Origin: Chitinophagaceae bacterium
GTDB taxonomy: Bacteria > Bacteroidota > Bacteroidia > Chitinophagales > Chitinophagaceae
NCBI GenBank assembly: GCA_023957575.1
Contig: JAMLGU010000004.1
Coordinates: forward strand, 62,001 to 126,000
Length of the DNA stretch: 64,000 nucleotides
Reading direction: 5' to 3'
The translations under genes were made by a program, and so were the position numbers. Below the pieces are notes generated by a model that was not told where the DNA came from, made no database searches, and saw nothing but the letters and a program-made list of their open reading frames with translations. Shown in pieces: positions 26,264 to 35,258 of the stretch; position 1 is the first letter of the stretch, and every line of letters begins with the position of its first letter.

Positions 26264-27904
26264 CTATTTTTTCACAAATGTAGGAACCACAGTCACCAGC
26301 CTTACCAGGCTATTTAAATAGTTCTCAATATTACTGTAACCGTTTTTTGCAATTTTTGAAGCATCTGAAGAATTATGAGGATTCAGTCCGTTTTTTCTTT
26401 CCCATTCATCAGGTATCCCATCATTGTCGGTGTCTTTGTATGGCATCCCTTTGTATTCGGGATATCCTCCGGCTTGACAGGGGTCAGTAATAATACCAAT
26501 TTTGTAGGAATCAATTGGAAGCCTTCTATGCTGAAACTGGGTTTCAGGCAACGGGCAGATTGGTTTATTGTCAATTCTACCGGTTTCTACCTGCTTTACA
26601 ATACGGGCATCCACCGCATCTCGCTTAGGCAAAGTAGCGCCCACATTTGCCAATACGAATCTTTTAGCCTGATCGGCAGAAATTATTGTCAAATCCGGCA
26701 TAATTAAAGGTTTATTCTGTTTCATATAAGCAGTATGTTCTCCTGCATTCGGTTCATTTTCAATCTGTACACCACCGTTCCAGTTATCTTTGGTCACTTC
26801 AGGGTAGCCTTCCATAATATTGCCATTCACATAAGCACGGCCATAAACCTTATAAGGTAATTTACTACGGCCACTTTCAGGTTTCAAAATACGATGTCCA
26901 ACATTTTGATCTTTTGGCGTAGCCGGCCCCGGCTTAAAATAATTGTTGATGATGTTGTATTGCGCGCGATAATCACCGCCATCAATACTCCGGTGTACCC
27001 AATTGAAAACCACATTGTTTACAAAATTAAATACACCATTCCAACCTATTGATGGATTGCGACCTGTATTATCGGCCCAGAGGTTACGCATAAAAGAACA
27101 GTTTTCGCCACCCAAGGTGCTGCCAAACGCATGATTCCAGGTATCGAGAGATTCGCTGAAAATTGAGTTTTGAATGGTGATATTTACTGTCCCAAATTTA
27201 TCTTCAATTTTGCCGGTACTATCATTATACATGTGCCGGTACATACTCATGTTCTCATCCAGACCCCAGCTTGCTGACACATGGTCAATGATAATGTTTC
27301 CAACCGGATTACCACCAATAGCGTCGTCTCTTCGTCCTACCCAGGTTTCACCACGCCTGAATCGCATATACCGGATGATAACATCATGCGTATTAACCCA
27401 TATTGTTTCGCCGGCTATACACACACCATCTCCCGGAGCAGATTGTCCCGCAATGGTAATGTATGGCGCTCTGATAATTACGGGTGATTGAAGCCGAATA
27501 ATACCAGCTACGTTAAACACTACAATTCTTGCTCCACCTTGCTCGCAAGCCCAGCGAAAACTTCCAGGTCCATCATCATTCAGATTAATAACGACCAGTA
27601 CTCTTCCACCACGACCACCCAGTACATATTTGCCGCCACCCTCAGCACCGGGAAAAGCAGGAATCGAAGCATGAGGCAGTTCATCGTACCTCGAAGCCCA
27701 TGGAATATAAGGCCGACCTTCTGTAGCCTCTTTTTTTATAATCGGATAGGCGATTGTCCACATCGAATCGGAATGTCTTTCCGCATCATCAATTAATTTT
27801 TTGGACCTTTCCTGATCTTCTTTAGAGACTTGAGGGTATTGTGCTTTAAGACCTGCAAAAGATACAAGTGAGATTAAAGCAAGAAGAATGAGTTTTTGAT
27901 ACAT
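26264..27904 (-). CDS. Pectate lyase, PL1 type, paralogue of the adjacent lyase
   Basis: The 546-residue product has a signal peptide ending at GLKAQ and the same layout as its downstream neighbour: helical lead, PL1 beta-helix (PAFPGAEGGGKYVLGGRGG, DDAIGGNPVGNIIIDH, SASWGLDENMSMYRH) and a C-terminal calcium repeat (DTDNDGIPDEWERKNGLNP). Long identical blocks between the two indicate a tandem duplication followed by divergence, perhaps to different methylation or chain-length preferences. It is the first enzyme gene after SusD and is preceded by a 226-base gap with a long hairpin. Confidence 0.9.
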   Translation of the reverse strand: MYQKLILLALISLVSFAGLKAQYPQVSKEDQERSKKLIDDAERHSDSMWTIAYPIIKKEATEGRPYIPWASRYDELPHASIPAFPGAEGGGKYVLGGRGGRVLVVINLNDDGPGSFRWACEQGGARIVVFNVAGIIRLQSPVIIRAPYITIAGQSAPGDGVCIAGETIWVNTHDVIIRYMRFRRGETWVGRRDDAIGGNPVGNIIIDHVSASWGLDENMSMYRHMYNDSTGKIEDKFGTVNITIQNSIFSESLDTWNHAFGSTLGGENCSFMRNLWADNTGRNPSIGWNGVFNFVNNVVFNWVHRSIDGGDYRAQYNIINNYFKPGPATPKDQNVGHRILKPESGRSKLPYKVYGRAYVNGNIMEGYPEVTKDNWNGGVQIENEPNAGEHTAYMKQNKPLIMPDLTIISADQAKRFVLANVGATLPKRDAVDARIVKQVETGRIDNKPICPLPETQFQHRRLPIDSYKIGIITDPCQAGGYPEYKGMPYKDTDNDGIPDEWERKNGLNPHNSSDASKIAKNGYSNIENYLNSLVRLVTVVPTFVKK

Positions 27905-28021
27905 TCTTTAAACTTTTTGTTTTTTTGAGCAAGAATCAATTTTTAAGATACTGCTTCAAAAGGTAATTAAAAAATCAATGTCAAATCATAGCAATTAACA
28001 TTCTATAAAAGAATTTCTACA

Positions 28022-28079
28022 AAACCAGCGCTGTACTTCCTTTTTCGTTATTAAAAAAGAATAATTGCAGCGCTGGTTT
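28022..28079. terminator. Long hairpin between SusD and the pectate lyases (attenuator candidate)
   Basis: AAACCAGCGCTG (28022-28033) and its exact complement CAGCGCTGGTTT (28068-28079) form a 12-base stem with a GC-rich core and a 34-base loop that is itself partly self-complementary. Read on the minus strand it lies directly after the SusD stop and is followed by a weak T-rich stretch. A partial terminator or RNA-stability element that keeps SusCD transcripts more abundant than the enzyme transcripts is the likely role. Confidence 0.55.
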
Positions 28080-28130
28080 GTGGTTCTACCTCTAAATTTT
28101 TTCAGAAATGAACCTTGAAATATCAATTAC

Positions 28131-30107
28131 TTATTGCTTATAATCATAAGTACCCGGAGCATTGCTGTAGTCGTTCCAACCTATGGTTTGCTGTAGCCAG
28201 GGATTAAGCGATAATGCCGTGGTATTCAGTCCGGAGATATAATAGTTCTGTCTAAACTGAATAAATACCGGTTTGGCAGAACCATCTTTATCCATTGGTT
28301 GGTCTGTGCTAATTACAGTAATGTTGTTATCAAAAAACGTTTTTAAGTTATTCAACTGAGTATTAAAATCTGCTGCATCAGGATCAATGGATATAGAACC
28401 ACGGGCAGCCGTAAGCGGATCATTGGCATTGGGTGCAACAGTTTTGTATTGCCATAATCTTCCGGTACGCGCTGTGCCGTTAATTGGGTCTATTCCCAAT
28501 TTGGCACAAGTATTATTTCCGGCAGAAGCATCATCATTGTATAGCATCCAACGTTGTGCATCCCAAAAACGTTTGCCTTCGTAAGCCAACTCCACCCTGC
28601 GCTCATACAAACAAGCTTCCAATGCGGCATATTTTGAAGATAAAGAACCAATACCATAATTATTTGCAGCAGGAATACCAACTCTTGCACGTATCTTGCC
28701 AAGATAGTTAACAGCATTACCTATATCGCCTTTGGCAGCATAACATTCGGCAATGTTTAACAATAATTCGGCATATCTGTACTCAAAAATATCTGTACCC
28801 GAATAGGCAAGTCCAGCAACCGTACTTGCCCCATTAGGGTTCGTCATTTTGCGAACCACAACCGGGCTACTTACTGTATTTCCATCACTATAAGCTGTTT
28901 TATTGCCCGTGTAAGCCCATCTATATAACCATACCACTTCAGTTGGAGTTTCTTTGGTGGGCCACTTCATGCCAGAAAAAGCAAATGTGCGATAAAAACG
29001 CGGATCTCTGTTCAGAAAAAAGTGAGCCGAATCATAACCATTTGCTTCGGTTGGTCTGGCGCCATTAGCCAACGGAAACAAATCAACCATCTCTTTGGGA
29101 GCTGAAATACCTCCGGCTCCTGTTTGTTTGGTAACCCGAATACTTCTTTCCCAACCGTTACTGTTAATTCCGGAAGAAGCAACAGCATTGGACATCAATT
29201 GTACCATAATAACTTCTTTATTGAAAGAGTTATCATTCTTATACCACATTTCTGCCCAGTCTTTTGCACTTGAACCATAAAGGCCATATCCTGCAGAAGT
29301 TAAGGCAGACTCAGCTGCCAGACCGGCATCTAAAGCCTTTTGCCAACGATCATTTCCCTGATTATCCCAGTCTGCATTAAACAGAGGACTGGCATAGGTA
29401 AGTAATACACGACTTTTCATTGCCAGTGCTGCTACACTGGTAAAACGGCCATAATCTCCTGCTGGCCAGGTAGCAGGCAAGAGGACAGCAGCAGAGTCAA
29501 AATCAGCGGTAATTTGTGCAACCACCTCTGATGTTTTTGCTCTGGGCAGTTGAATGGACGGGTCGTTAGGGCTGGCAATTTGAACTGAAGTAACTATTGG
29601 CACTCCACCATACACACGCATCAGGTCAAAATATTGCAAAGCTCTCAAAAAGAACATTTGGCCTCTTGCAGTTTTTTTGAAGTTTGGTGTTAACCCCTGT
29701 CCTTTTTCATCAATTTTTTCTAATAAGAAATTAGCCGTTCTTATACGAGTATAAGGGTTATTAGCTGCATTAGCTGCAAGCGCCACACCGTAGTAGGCAT
29801 CTGCCTGATTCGCATCTACCAGCGTTTTCTGAGGATTGATATAATCGGTAATGGTACCCCCTATTTCTTCGGTAGATCTCGTTCTGGTATCATTATACAA
29901 ACCAACAACAGATACAATCGGAGATTTATAAGCAGAGAAAAAATCGAAATACAGGCGGTCAATATACCAACCGGTCAATACATCATTTGAAAAAATACTT
30001 TCATCATATTTATCAAAACTTTTCATGTCTTCCAAAAATTTTTGTTTGCACCCCATCAAAACAAGCACACTCAAAATCAGGAAGCTTACTATTTTTAACT
30101 TTTTCAT
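28131..30107 (-). CDS. SusD/RagB-family outer-membrane glycan-binding lipoprotein
   Basis: The 658-residue product has a lipobox (VLMGCKQKF) with cysteine near residue 20. It follows the SusD pattern: TPR-like helices with TANFLLEKIDEKG and RGQMFFLRALQYFDLMRVYGGVPIVT near 115-185, and a C-terminal segment with EYRYAELLLNIAECYAAKGDIGNAVNYLGKIRARVG and EACLYERRVELAYEGKRFWDAQRW. It forms the cell-surface lid that captures oligosaccharide for the SusC transporter encoded 35 bases upstream. Length is in the usual upper range for the family. Its ligand is probably a pectic oligosaccharide, judged from the enzymes that follow. Confidence 0.95.
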   Translation of the reverse strand: MKKLKIVSFLILSVLVLMGCKQKFLEDMKSFDKYDESIFSNDVLTGWYIDRLYFDFFSAYKSPIVSVVGLYNDTRTRSTEEIGGTITDYINPQKTLVDANQADAYYGVALAANAANNPYTRIRTANFLLEKIDEKGQGLTPNFKKTARGQMFFLRALQYFDLMRVYGGVPIVTSVQIASPNDPSIQLPRAKTSEVVAQITADFDSAAVLLPATWPAGDYGRFTSVAALAMKSRVLLTYASPLFNADWDNQGNDRWQKALDAGLAAESALTSAGYGLYGSSAKDWAEMWYKNDNSFNKEVIMVQLMSNAVASSGINSNGWERSIRVTKQTGAGGISAPKEMVDLFPLANGARPTEANGYDSAHFFLNRDPRFYRTFAFSGMKWPTKETPTEVVWLYRWAYTGNKTAYSDGNTVSSPVVVRKMTNPNGASTVAGLAYSGTDIFEYRYAELLLNIAECYAAKGDIGNAVNYLGKIRARVGIPAANNYGIGSLSSKYAALEACLYERRVELAYEGKRFWDAQRWMLYNDDASAGNNTCAKLGIDPINGTARTGRLWQYKTVAPNANDPLTAARGSISIDPDAADFNTQLNNLKTFFDNNITVISTDQPMDKDGSAKPVFIQFRQNYYISGLNTTALSLNPWLQQTIGWNDYSNAPGTYDYKQ

Positions 30108-30142
30108 ATTTATTGAATTATATGTTAATTAAATATTAAATA

Positions 30143-33100
30143 TTAGAAGGTTGCATTGATTCCTATAGACCATGTTCTCAATGTAGGGTAAGCCACTTTT
30201 GGATCATCATACATATTACGATATTTTTCGGGATATGGATTGTAGAAATCCCAAAGGTTAAATCCGGCCAGATTCACTTTCAAAGTCTCCATTCTCAATT
30301 TTGAAGAAAGGGTTTTTGGAAGCGTATAACCGATTATCAAGCTACGGACATAACTTCTGAAATTTGAAATTTGCCAAAAATCAGAATTTTTTGAGTTCTG
30401 ATCATAATATGCCAGATTGGGCCATTTACCATTCACATTATCTAATGTGTCATACATATTGTTCAGATATGACTCATGCGACCAGAATATCTGACCTGAG
30501 CTGGTACCTTGTTTTACATAATCTATACTATTATATCCGCCCCATGATGTTGCAATCTGTGTGTTCAGAGACAATGATTTCCATGATAAAGAAATATTGG
30601 CAGTAATGCCATGCGTTTTATTTTTATTAACTAATTTGGCATAATCTTCATCTACTTTAATCTGTCCGTTTTGTCCTGCAATTGTTTCATCAGCTGCATT
30701 CAATGCACCTGCAAGATCCTGATAAGCTAACATTCCTTTCTTAACCCCGGATTTTGTAGTGATACCCAAGTAAGAAGGAGCGGTTCCTGCCGCACTAGCA
30801 AGATTAGTAAGGTAGTTCCAGTAGGCATCTATATCAGCATCTGTACGCAATAATCCGTCACCGCCTTCATTACCCTTCCATACCAGGAATCCCCAGGCGG
30901 GGAAAATGGTGGAATAACCTTCTCTTCTCTGATTTTTGGAGGGATAATCAAATGGAACAGGTAAATACTTTGTTACCCTGTTGTCACTGGTTCCAAAGTT
31001 CAGACCAATGCTATAAGAAAAATCACCTTTTCTATCTTTCCAGGTAGCGCTAATTTCAGAACCCCAGGTTTTTATAGCGCCATAGTTTTGCTCTGCAAAA
31101 GCGCCGCCTACCGAAATCGGCACACCCACCTGTCCGGCAAGTGTCATCAACATATCTGTAATATGATCCCAATATCTGTCATAAGTAATTGATAAACGAT
31201 TATTTAGAACATTTACATCAAGACCAATATTCTTTTTGATTGATTTATCCCATGTCACACTTGGATTTGGTGTTGCATCCGGAGTAAGGCCCGAAACCAA
31301 TAACCCCCCATTGATATTACCAAAACCAAGGCCTTTGTCGGCTGCATATCCATAAGTTTGCATCCAACGCCAAGGTTTCAGATTGTCATTTCCTGCCTTA
31401 CCAATTGAAGCACGCAGTTTCAGAAAGTTAATCCAATCGATACTGTTTTTAAACCAATTTTCGCGGGAAATCACCCAACCTGCCGAAAGACTCGGAAAGA
31501 ATCCCCAGTAGTTAGACGGGGCAAACTTCGTAGATGCATCAGCACGGAATAGAAATTGCAACAGATATTTACTGTCATAATCATAGCTTACTCTTCCTAA
31601 ATAAGCCAGATTACCACCTTCTGTACGATAAACATAAGTGTTGGATGGGTTTAAAGTACCTGCTGAAGGTGAAGAACCATTGTAAGCGCCCATAATGGGT
31701 TTGTCATAAATAATAAATTTCTTTTGATAATCCTGCTGGCCCTTTTCTACCGAGGCCATTGCAGCCACATTGTGCTTTCCAAATTTATTGTCATAAGTAA
31801 CAAAAAAGTTAGATTGTTGCACCATGCCTATTACATCAGAATAACGAACTGTTGAACGGTTGTCATTATTACCTACAAACCATTTTGAATCATCAGAATA
31901 AAGGTGGAAACCAGCCTGATTTGTATTTGTAGCAGCAGCAAGTCTAATCCCCAGCATTGCCTGATCGTTGTTGCTGGTAGAATAATTAATGCCATAGGAA
32001 GCTTTTAATGCCAGACCTTTTATAAAAGGAACTTTATATTCCAATGAAAAATTGGTATTATATGCCTGATTGTCATCTTTTGTAAATGATCCATTGTTTA
32101 ATAAGGCAAAATAGTTCCATCCGGCAATATTATTCTGACCAACCGGAGTGGTTTGTACCCTATTGGCGCCAAGTGCCGGAGAAAGATATTCTGTAACACC
32201 ATTCACCGTATATTGCCAAGGAATATATTTTGGCATGTGTAATAATACTGTATAGTCTGTCTGCTCTGAACCTGATGCATAGGCTCCATCATTAATACTA
32301 ATTTTGGTAAATGATTTTTCAACTTTTGAATTATTGGCGCCGATAGTTGCAGATAGTTTAAGATTATTTACCACTTTTACATCCACACCCGTTCTGAAAG
32401 ACCATTTATTATAATCCTGACTTCCGAGGTTGGGTTTCTGAGTATAATACCCTGCTCCGGCAAAATAAGTAGCTTTATCTGAACCTCCACTTACATTTAA
32501 GGAATGTTGCATAGCGCCGCCCGGTTTCCATGCCTCTTTCAGCCAGTCGTAATTTAAGTTCTTCATGGCGGCTAATTCATTTTCATCAAAATATGAATTG
32601 GTTCCCCAACCTGATGCACGTCCAAAACGGTTTGAAAAAATTCCGTGTTCGTAAGCGCTCATTGTTTTGCCAAAACTAATCGCATCATTAAACTCAAATT
32701 TTCCTGAATAAGAAATTTTTGCTGCACCGGCTTTCCCTTTCTTTGTCTTTACGATAATTGCCCCTTGCGAAGCCCTCGAACCATAAATGGCGGCGCTCGC
32801 ATCTCTCAATACAGTAATATTTTCTACTTCACCGGGGTCCAACGCATTAAACTGATCCATGGTCGGCAAACCAGTATTTGGATCCAGTTGGATAACATCA
32901 TCAATTACAATCAATGGCAAAGTACTACTACCATCTTTACTCCAACCAAACTGCTGGCGAATACTCAATGTGGCATTATCGCCGGGCCTTTGGCTACCTC
33001 CCGAAACATTCAGACCGGGTATTTGACCTTTCAGTGCTTCGGCTATGCTACTTACAGGTAAATCGACTATCTTATCCATATCTACAGTTGCAACGGAGCC

Positions 33101-33472
33101 TGTAATATCTCTTTTGGCCTGAGTACCATAACCAATAACTACCACTTCATCCAACTTTACATCAATTTTTGTCATAGCATAGTAAATCTCGCCGGAAGCC
33201 GGAACATTCATTTCACCATTTTCATAGCCAATGTATGAAAACTCTAATACAGCTCCTTGAACCGGAACATTAATTGTAAATACACCATCTGCATTAGTTA
33301 AAGAAGATTGAGTGCTGTTTTTTAACTTAACTGTTACACCATGTAATGGCTGAGTATTTGAGCCATCTACTACTCGGCCGGTAACAGTTTTTGTCTGGGC
33401 AAATATTGTTGTATTGAATAGAGCAAATACAACAAGAAAAGCTACCGTTTTTAAAATGTACTTATTTAACAT
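30143..33472 (-). CDS. SusC/RagA-family TonB-dependent oligosaccharide transporter
   Basis: The preferred start at 33472 gives a normal signal peptide (LNKYILKTVAFLVVFALFNT, ending at IFAQ); a longer frame begins at 33547 inside the upstream gene. The mature protein of about 1080 residues has a carboxypeptidase-like regulatory domain (VTGRVVDGSNTQPLHGVTV), a TonB-box-like segment DEVVVIGYGTQ, the plug domain with VEDI-type VLRDASAAIYGSRASQGAIIVKTKKG, and a 22-strand barrel ending in WSIGINATF. It imports large oligosaccharides across the outer membrane together with the SusD partner. It is the second gene of an operon headed by the DUF3826 gene. Confidence 0.95.
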   Translation of the reverse strand: MLNKYILKTVAFLVVFALFNTTIFAQTKTVTGRVVDGSNTQPLHGVTVKLKNSTQSSLTNADGVFTINVPVQGAVLEFSYIGYENGEMNVPASGEIYYAMTKIDVKLDEVVVIGYGTQAKRDITGSVATVDMDKIVDLPVSSIAEALKGQIPGLNVSGGSQRPGDNATLSIRQQFGWSKDGSSTLPLIVIDDVIQLDPNTGLPTMDQFNALDPGEVENITVLRDASAAIYGSRASQGAIIVKTKKGKAGAAKISYSGKFEFNDAISFGKTMSAYEHGIFSNRFGRASGWGTNSYFDENELAAMKNLNYDWLKEAWKPGGAMQHSLNVSGGSDKATYFAGAGYYTQKPNLGSQDYNKWSFRTGVDVKVVNNLKLSATIGANNSKVEKSFTKISINDGAYASGSEQTDYTVLLHMPKYIPWQYTVNGVTEYLSPALGANRVQTTPVGQNNIAGWNYFALLNNGSFTKDDNQAYNTNFSLEYKVPFIKGLALKASYGINYSTSNNDQAMLGIRLAAATNTNQAGFHLYSDDSKWFVGNNDNRSTVRYSDVIGMVQQSNFFVTYDNKFGKHNVAAMASVEKGQQDYQKKFIIYDKPIMGAYNGSSPSAGTLNPSNTYVYRTEGGNLAYLGRVSYDYDSKYLLQFLFRADASTKFAPSNYWGFFPSLSAGWVISRENWFKNSIDWINFLKLRASIGKAGNDNLKPWRWMQTYGYAADKGLGFGNINGGLLVSGLTPDATPNPSVTWDKSIKKNIGLDVNVLNNRLSITYDRYWDHITDMLMTLAGQVGVPISVGGAFAEQNYGAIKTWGSEISATWKDRKGDFSYSIGLNFGTSDNRVTKYLPVPFDYPSKNQRREGYSTIFPAWGFLVWKGNEGGDGLLRTDADIDAYWNYLTNLASAAGTAPSYLGITTKSGVKKGMLAYQDLAGALNAADETIAGQNGQIKVDEDYAKLVNKNKTHGITANISLSWKSLSLNTQIATSWGGYNSIDYVKQGTSSGQIFWSHESYLNNMYDTLDNVNGKWPNLAYYDQNSKNSDFWQISNFRSYVRSLIIGYTLPKTLSSKLRMETLKVNLAGFNLWDFYNPYPEKYRNMYDDPKVAYPTLRTWSIGINATF

Positions 33473-33507
33473 ACTTTTCAGTTTTATTGGGATTTTGAAA
33501 ATGTCAG

Positions 33508-34197
33508 TTATTTTTTCTGTTGCTGTTGTTTTATACGTTCTTGCCAATCTTTACTTTCTTTATTCATATCATAACCTCTTGCAGACAGATAATTATTGAT
33601 GCGCCCTTTGTATTTCCCAAACCAAGCATGCTTTTTTTCGCTGCTTTCTGCATCCATAGCGTGTTCGCGCGCCTCTACCAAGGCATCATATATATATTTT
33701 CTTTCCTCCGCCGTTAGTCGTGGAATCATTTCCAGATATGCTTTATAGGTAATTGGCAGTACCCCATAAGTCATTCCATCCTTCACTTTTTCAATCTGGG
33801 CGGGGGACAAATGTTTTGACAGGTTTGAAAGAAATGTCTTGTGAAGTTTATCTAATTGATTATCAGTATTTTTCTGAACTGATTTTAATTGTTCTTCTGT
33901 CTTTGTTTTATTTTCGATATTTTTCTCTTTAATCTCTTTTATTTGATTTTCTCTGCGTTCATGTATGTTTTTAAGGCCAATGTATTGACTTGCAATAATA
34001 TCTCTTACTTTAAAAAAAGTAGTTGAATCGGTTATGCTCAGCTTCACTAAGATTTTTGTAGCACGATTTTCAATTACCGATCTGTATTCATTATCCTGTT
34101 GAGAATTATTTTGGGCAACTAATTTAATATTTGGAATTAAGAAAATTACAGAAGTAAGTATTACTAAATAGAAACAATGATTAATAGAAACTTTCAT
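33508..34197 (-). CDS. DUF3826 secreted protein
   Basis: The product is about 229 residues from the ATG at 34197; an in-frame ATG also exists at 34224. A signal peptide ends near KLVAQ. The middle is strongly helical and charged (about 55-120) with many Lys and Glu and a probable coiled coil; the second half contains GVLPITYKAYLEMIPRLTAEERKYIYDALVEAREHAMDAESSEKKHAWFGKYKGRINNY in pieces typical of DUF3826. This family is often found at the head or inside Bacteroidota polysaccharide loci and has no established activity. It lies 35 bases upstream of SusC and about 80 bases downstream of a LacI-type operator, so it is the first gene of the operon. Confidence 0.8.
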   Translation of the reverse strand: MKVSINHCFYLVILTSVIFLIPNIKLVAQNNSQQDNEYRSVIENRATKILVKLSITDSTTFFKVRDIIASQYIGLKNIHERRENQIKEIKEKNIENKTKTEEQLKSVQKNTDNQLDKLHKTFLSNLSKHLSPAQIEKVKDGMTYGVLPITYKAYLEMIPRLTAEERKYIYDALVEAREHAMDAESSEKKHAWFGKYKGRINNYLSARGYDMNKESKDWQERIKQQQQKK

Positions 34198-34274
34198 ATA
34201 AGCCTTCGTTTTATTAATAACCAAATTGACAACGTAAAAATATTTTGCAATTGTCTTTTTTACAAATAAATCTA

Positions 34275-34288
34275 CGCAAACGTTTGCA
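34275..34288. promoter_or_regulatory. LacI-type operator palindrome, second copy
   Basis: CGCAAACGTTTGCA differs from the perfect palindrome at 21333-21346 only in its last base, and the flanking ACG is also shared on the left. It lies 78 bases upstream of the DUF3826-SusC-SusD operon and is the likely control point for the first half of the pectin locus. On the minus strand, TAGATTTA follows directly and could be a degenerate -7 element. Confidence 0.72.
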
Positions 34289-34396
34289 AAGAAGAGAAAG
34301 CAAGTACCCTTATTTAACTAAAGGTATTAATAATGTTACTTGGTATAAAGCTACTCAAATTAAAGTTATTATCAAAAAAAGTGTAATGAATGTACT

Positions 34397-34404
34397 TACT
34401 TTGC
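34397..34404 (+). promoter_or_regulatory. Possible -7 promoter element for the queuosine-transporter gene
   Basis: TACTTTGC resembles the Bacteroidota -7 element TAnnTTTG but lacks one base. Its position about 20 bases before the riboswitch fits a transcription start near 34410. No convincing -33 TTG was assigned, so this is tentative. Confidence 0.35.
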
Positions 34405-34424
34405 GCCTTTAAATGAAAAGTGCA

Positions 34425-34459
34425 CGTGGTTCGAAATTCTCCCACGTTAAAAAACTAAG
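34425..34459 (+). ncRNA. preQ1-I riboswitch
   Basis: The sequence reads stem CGTGG (34425-34429), loop beginning TTCG and ending in CTC, closing strand CCACG (34442-34446), then an A-rich tail TTAAAAAACTAAG. This matches the preQ1 class I consensus (RGGUUC, CCC, AAAAAACUAAG). The loop TTCT (34437-34440) can pair with AGAA (34458-34461) in the tail to make the pseudoknot. The tail ends about 9 bases before the start codon of a queuosine-precursor transporter, so ligand binding would hide the translation start. Confidence 0.85.
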
Positions 34460-34468
34460 AAACAAAAT

Positions 34469-35116
34469 ATGTCCGTTAAAAGCTACAAAAGTCTGGTTAT
34501 TATCCTGGCTGGTTTTCATATATTTATAATTGCCTGTAGTAATTATTTAGTTCAGTTTCCTATTGAGGTGATAGGCTTTAAGGCTACCTGGGGAGCATTT
34601 ACTTTTCCTTTTATTTTTATTGCTACCGACCTCACCGTAAGGCTTTTAGGCGCAAACGAGGGCAGGGTGGTTGTGTTGTATGCCATGTTGCCTGCCCTCG
34701 TTATTTCTTATGTTATTACAACCCTTTTCAAGAGTGGTGAATGGTTGGGAATTAACCGTCTTCAGACTTTCGATTTGTTTGTTTTCAGAATCGCTTTGGC
34801 CAGTTTTTCAGCCTATATAATCGGTCAGCTTATAGATATTTTTGTTTTTAATACACTGCGCCGACTTCAGCGTTGGTGGTATGCGCCGTTAGCTTCAGCC
34901 ATTTTTGGTAACCTGGCAGATACATTTACTTTCTTTTTTGTAGCCTTCTACAAAACTTCTGATACCTATTTGGCAGAGAATTTTGTTGAGATAGCCTGGG
35001 TTGATTATGTTTTCAAGATTCTAATCAATTCTATCATCTTTCTTCCTGTCTATAAGTTGTTACTCGATCAGATTACCCGGAGATTTAAAAAGAACCATGT
35101 GGATGAGAATGATTGA
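34469..35116 (+). CDS. yhhQ: Queuosine precursor transporter (YhhQ/QPTR family)
   Basis: The 215-residue protein has six or so hydrophobic segments and the family signature IATDLTVRLLGANEGR near 52-67, plus FGNLADTFTFFFVAF near 145 and the C-terminal KILINSIIFLPVYKLL. YhhQ-type transporters bring preQ0/preQ1 or queuine into the cell for tRNA modification. The preQ1-I riboswitch in the leader supports this assignment independently. It is one of the few plus-strand genes and is divergent from the pectin locus. Confidence 0.92.
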   Translation: MSVKSYKSLVIILAGFHIFIIACSNYLVQFPIEVIGFKATWGAFTFPFIFIATDLTVRLLGANEGRVVVLYAMLPALVISYVITTLFKSGEWLGINRLQTFDLFVFRIALASFSAYIIGQLIDIFVFNTLRRLQRWWYAPLASAIFGNLADTFTFFFVAFYKTSDTYLAENFVEIAWVDYVFKILINSIIFLPVYKLLLDQITRRFKKNHVDEND

Positions 35117-35258
35117 GAACTACACATTCCATTCCTTTCAACAGATATTTTTATTGCTATAGTTAGCAGTTACTATGAGTAAAATCAATCCTTTGTTTTA
35201 TCGTACTTCATCAATGATTCTTTAATTTTAACTGAAGGCATCATAAAATATATTGAAC

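Noticed and set aside
30143..33547. Longer SusC start at 33547
   Set aside because: The extra residues lie inside the upstream DUF3826 gene and precede a complete signal peptide that begins at 33472.
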